From assembly GCA_024230695.1 (NCBI GenBank), contig JAAERC010000519.1:1-8893 (forward strand): DNA of 8,893 nucleotides. Direction: 5' to 3'. The notes under the pieces were generated by a model that saw nothing but the letters and a program-made list of their open reading frames with translations, did no database searches and had not been told where the DNA came from. Shown in pieces: positions 6,279-8,893 of the stretch. The stretch's first letter is position 1. Each line of letters starts with the position of its first letter. Made by a program: the position numbers and the translations under genes. The DNA is from Candidatus Zixiibacteriota bacterium (lineage in GTDB: Bacteria > Zixibacteria > MSB-5A5 > GN15 > PGXB01).

Positions 6279-6719
6279 TCAATCTTCTCGACACTCCTTG
6301 GGGGCCATGACTACATTATTTTCATTTGGTGGTTTTGCCGATTTTTCTCCCCACCATCTAACCGCCTTATAAACCCACCAAGCTCTAATTGATGACATTC
6401 CGTCATCTTTACACATCACTCGAAGCAAATCGTCGGCATCTTTTCTGTCGGTTTTATAATCAAGCAATTTTTCCCGCATTAGTTGGTAAAGTGCATCATG
6501 CACCAAAGAACCGCGCATAAAATTCAAAGTATCAATAGTTGGTCCCGATGGTCCATCCCACACATAACCTTTGCTAATAATAAGTTTGCCGTCAGCAGTC
6601 ATTACTATATATCCATCAATTGACAAACCTTCTTCAGAGCTTATTTGAATACCTGTCTCCAATTCGAAATTCTTGGCAAGCTGATATTTAAATCCTTTTT
6701 TATACGTTACACATTTCAT
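6279..6719 (-). CDS. DUF1353-family protein
   Basis: The product is a 146-residue protein of the DUF1353 family, which has no established function and is found in phages and scattered bacteria. Visible family features are a beta-rich N-terminal half ending in KGYVWDGPSGP (50-60); a following TIDTLNFMRGSLVHDALYQL (61-80) with the conserved HDALY; a charged DRKDADDLLR helix (91-100) corresponding to the family's 'D..F' segment; and an aromatic WWVYKAVRWWGE (114-125). The frame is open five codons further to a GTG at 6732-6734, but the ATG at 6717-6719 is preferred because GGGAG (6728-6732) lies eight bases upstream and the GTG would place that site inside the coding region. There is no signal peptide or transmembrane segment. 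No phage genes surround it and both flanks are AT-rich spacers, so it appears to be an isolated gene, possibly a domesticated or transferred one. Family confidence is good; function is unknown. Confidence 0.78.
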   Translation of the reverse strand: MKCVTYKKGFKYQLAKNFELETGIQISSEEGLSIDGYIVMTADGKLIISKGYVWDGPSGPTIDTLNFMRGSLVHDALYQLMREKLLDYKTDRKDADDLLRVMCKDDGMSSIRAWWVYKAVRWWGEKSAKPPNENNVVMAPKECRED

Positions 6720-6727
6720 TGAACAAG

Positions 6728-6732
6728 CTCCC
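6728..6732 (-). promoter_or_regulatory. Ribosome binding site that sets the DUF1353 start
   Basis: GGGAG on the minus strand lies eight bases before the ATG at 6717-6719. It overlaps the alternative GTG start codon at 6732-6734, so it argues for the shorter, 146-residue protein. Confidence 0.6.
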
Positions 6733-6735
6733 ACA

Positions 6736-6763
6736 ATTATAAAGTTAATAATTTATTTGACAA
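6736..6763 (-). promoter_or_regulatory. Candidate promoter upstream of the DUF1353 gene
   Basis: On the minus strand TTGTCA (forward 6758-6763, five of six -35 bases) is followed after 16 bases by a perfect TATAAT (forward 6736-6741). The predicted start of transcription, near 6729, would fall on the ribosome binding site itself. Either the leader is extremely short or this is a chance match in an AT-rich spacer. The rest of the 235-base spacer to the permease gene (to 6954) shows nothing recognisable. Confidence 0.35.
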
Positions 6764-6954
6764 TTTCACAAAATTGCAGCCAAATTAAAAATAGGATTAC
6801 TGCCCGCACTTAGTAAATCTATTTATTATCTATTATACTTTATTATTAATACTTATCTATGAATAATATAGACGTTACTGTATTTTTTGTCAACTTTAAA
6901 ATTGCATATACTATTAATTAGACTCTATTTTATTGAGCCAATGATATTATTAAC

Positions 6955-8893
6955 CTATTCATATCTTAGAGTTTCAACCGGATTTGATCTGGCCGCTTTA
7001 ATAACCTGATAGATAACTGTTGCTATCGCGAAAAACAGAGTTATGCCACCGGCTAGCAAAAACAGGCCTATTCCAATGTTGGTACGAAAAGCGAAATCTT
7101 CCAGCCATAAAGTCATCACATAATAGGCTATTGGTCCGGCAATCAGATTGGCGATAACAGCAAGTATTACTAATTCTTTGGTCAGTAGTTTTGTTATACT
7201 CGAAACCGAGGCGCCTAATACTTTGCGAATACCAATCTCTTTTGTCTGCCTGATAATACTAAACGATGATAGTCCATAGATTCCAAGAATCGTTATAAAT
7301 ATCGCCAGGATCGTAAACAGACCTGACACTTTTCCAAACAGCTCACTCGTTTTATACTGCTGGCTGTAATAATCATCGAGGAAGAAATAATCAAATGGAT
7401 TTCCTGGGAAAAAACTATTGTACTCTGTTTTGACTATTCCAAGAGCCTCTTTTGTATTTGGTGTATTTAGTTTCATCGCAATCATCCCTGAGGTTCCCCG
7501 ACCATTTGGCATATAACGGAAAAGATGTGGTTCAAAAGCTTCTTTTAATGATTGTTGGTGATAATTTTTCAGGACACCAACAATAGTAAATATCTCATCC
7601 CAATAATTCACTTTTTCGCCAATTGCGTTTTCAGCACTTTCAAATCCCATAAACTTCACAGCCGTTTCATTAAGTATCAAAGAGTGATCATCGGTGGAAA
7701 ATTCTCTTGAGAAGTTGCGTCCGGCAACAAATTTTAGGTCAAAAAGATCGGCGAAATCATAATCAATACCAACGATCTGGTAATTTTTGCCCTGATCGAC
7801 ATCCTCGCCAACCCTGAAAATTCCCCCAGCGTCCCAATAAATCTGCCGTCCCGGAACTTCGGTAACATGGCTGATTTTTGCATATTCAGTTCTTTTTAAT
7901 AAGGTTTCTCGGAATGATTCAAAACTCGATCCGTAATTATCATCTCTTACACGAGGTGCTTTAACAACCAACATCTGTTCTTTATCAAAACCTAATTCCT
8001 GTTGCCGCATAAATGAGATTTGACTGGAAACCGTTAAAGTGGCGATAATCAAAAACAGACCCATCACAAATTGGAACAGCACTAAAGCCTTGCGAAGACT
8101 TATTCCCTTAATTGTCGATCCCCGTTGGCTTTTAAAAGCTGTTGATGGTTTAAAAGATGACATGGCCAAAACCGGATACAGGCCGGATAGTACAACTCCA
8201 GCGATAAACATAATTCCAGATGCCATCCATAACCAATTCTGTGACCAGAAAGGATATTCAATCGAAACTCCGGTTAATTGGCAGAAGTAAGGCAAAATAG
8301 AAGATATTATTGCAAATGAAAATATCAATGCTACTATATTTGTAACAACGATCTCGGAGAAAAATTGCATAATAAGCTGACCGCGTGATGCCCCGACCAC
8401 TTTACGTAAACCAACCTCTTTTGAGCGAGTCAGCGATGATGCCGTTGAGAGATTGATATAATTGACCCAGGCCATTACTATTATAAACATCGCAATAATA
8501 AACAGAAATTTCACCGAATCACGATCACCATTGGCTTCGTATTCCTGCATAAAATGTGAGGTCAGGTGTATTTCCGTCAGCGGCTGCATCGGCAGGTCAA
8601 TCTGCATTTTGTATTCTTCCAGCCATGGATTTTCCGCCTTTGCCAGCGCCACCATTTTCTCCTCAAAAGCATTAATATCAATTCCGGGTGAAGCCAAAAG
8701 ATAAGTGTATGAGCCAGTATGTCCCCATGCCTCGGTATATTCCGGGCCATAAGCGGCGGCCAGATTTTCCCAGGGTAAAAGAATATCAAATTTCAGATGA
8801 GAGTTTTGGGGGATATCAGCGAAAATTCCAATGATTTTATAATCAGTTTTTTTATTTGTACTAATAGTTTTGCCAAGCGGGGATTCATCACCA
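6955..8893 (-). CDS. FtsX/MacB-family ABC transporter permease (partial, 5' end beyond right edge)
   Basis: The frame is open from the right edge to a TAG stop, giving 645 visible residues; the N-terminus, including the first membrane helix, lies outside. The apparent start at 8697 is a TTG Leu inside the frame; coding clearly continues upstream with GDESPLGKTIS, DYKIIGIFADIPQNSHLKFD and a periplasmic-domain sequence. Visible order: the end of a MacB-like periplasmic core domain (1-127); three helices (about 128-147, 182-202, 223-243) with the cytoplasmic motif EVGLRKVVGAS; a fourth helix (about 268-288); a second periplasmic domain (about 290-515); and three final helices (about 523-545, 573-593, 608-628) with EIGIRKVLGAS. 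It ends in RSNPVETLRYE. The doubled FtsX module is the architecture of the roughly 800-residue permeases of FCB-group bacteria, which pair with a separate ATPase to drive mechanotransmission or export across the envelope. The substrate is unknown and no ATPase gene is in view. Confidence 0.9.
   Translation of the reverse strand, partial: GDESPLGKTISTNKKTDYKIIGIFADIPQNSHLKFDILLPWENLAAAYGPEYTEAWGHTGSYTYLLASPGIDINAFEEKMVALAKAENPWLEEYKMQIDLPMQPLTEIHLTSHFMQEYEANGDRDSVKFLFIIAMFIIVMAWVNYINLSTASSLTRSKEVGLRKVVGASRGQLIMQFFSEIVVTNIVALIFSFAIISSILPYFCQLTGVSIEYPFWSQNWLWMASGIMFIAGVVLSGLYPVLAMSSFKPSTAFKSQRGSTIKGISLRKALVLFQFVMGLFLIIATLTVSSQISFMRQQELGFDKEQMLVVKAPRVRDDNYGSSFESFRETLLKRTEYAKISHVTEVPGRQIYWDAGGIFRVGEDVDQGKNYQIVGIDYDFADLFDLKFVAGRNFSREFSTDDHSLILNETAVKFMGFESAENAIGEKVNYWDEIFTIVGVLKNYHQQSLKEAFEPHLFRYMPNGRGTSGMIAMKLNTPNTKEALGIVKTEYNSFFPGNPFDYFFLDDYYSQQYKTSELFGKVSGLFTILAIFITILGIYGLSSFSIIRQTKEIGIRKVLGASVSSITKLLTKELVILAVIANLIAGPIAYYVMTLWLEDFAFRTNIGIGLFLLAGGITLFFAIATVIYQVIKAARSNPVETLRYE

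Noticed and set aside
8695..8697. TTG codon as the real start of the permease
   Set aside because: The same frame continues upstream with MacB-like periplasmic sequence to the window edge, so this is an internal Leu codon.
8577..8789. Short open frame on the minus strand overlapping the permease
   Set aside because: It is out of frame with a gene whose protein similarity is continuous through the region to the right edge; it has no recognisable domain.

Overview
The window looks like a piece of an AT-rich bacterial chromosome, probably from an uncultivated lineage of the FCB group (Zixibacteria, Marinimicrobia, KSB1 or Calditrichaeota-like). The main clue is a pair of secreted proteins ending in a C-terminal domain that opens with QNYPNPFNPIT and closes with the DTKKM[IV]LLK tail. 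These are typical of cargo carrying a type-A (Por/T9SS-like or FlgD-like) sorting domain in those phyla. A long FtsX/MacB-type permease, of a kind abundant in the same groups, fits this. The phylum is inferred from gene style only; no rRNA or marker gene is present.

Layout from left to right. At 1-273 (minus strand) lies the C-terminal half of a metallo-beta-lactamase-fold hydrolase whose N-terminal metal-binding half is absent, so it is probably a 5'-truncated remnant. At 423-3321 (plus strand) two tandem paralogous genes each encode an exported seven-bladed FG-GAP/VCBS-type beta-propeller with a C-terminal sorting domain. They probably form one transcription unit ending at a strong bidirectional hairpin near 3340-3377. 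Everything to the right is on the minus strand: a small SpoIIAA-like/STAS-fold protein (3398-3760) with its own candidate promoter; a GTP-type phosphoenolpyruvate carboxykinase, pckG (3918-5873), with a clear intrinsic terminator; a roughly 400-base non-coding gap; a DUF1353-family protein (6279-6719); and a large FtsX/MacB-family ABC permease (6955 to beyond the right edge).

The genes do not form one obvious pathway. pckG is central metabolism (gluconeogenesis/anaplerosis), the propeller pair is cell-surface or secreted, the permease is envelope-associated, and the two small proteins have no assignable role. The terminators, promoters and wide spacers suggest mostly single-gene units apart from the duplicated pair. 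I see no CRISPR array, tRNA, rRNA, insertion sequence, phage module, toxin-antitoxin pair or defence island. The points most worth a second look are the propeller duplication, whose sorting domain is better conserved than the sampled part of the propeller; the shared degenerate fourth calcium site in that pair; the variant P-loop of the carboxykinase; and the truncated hydrolase at the left edge.
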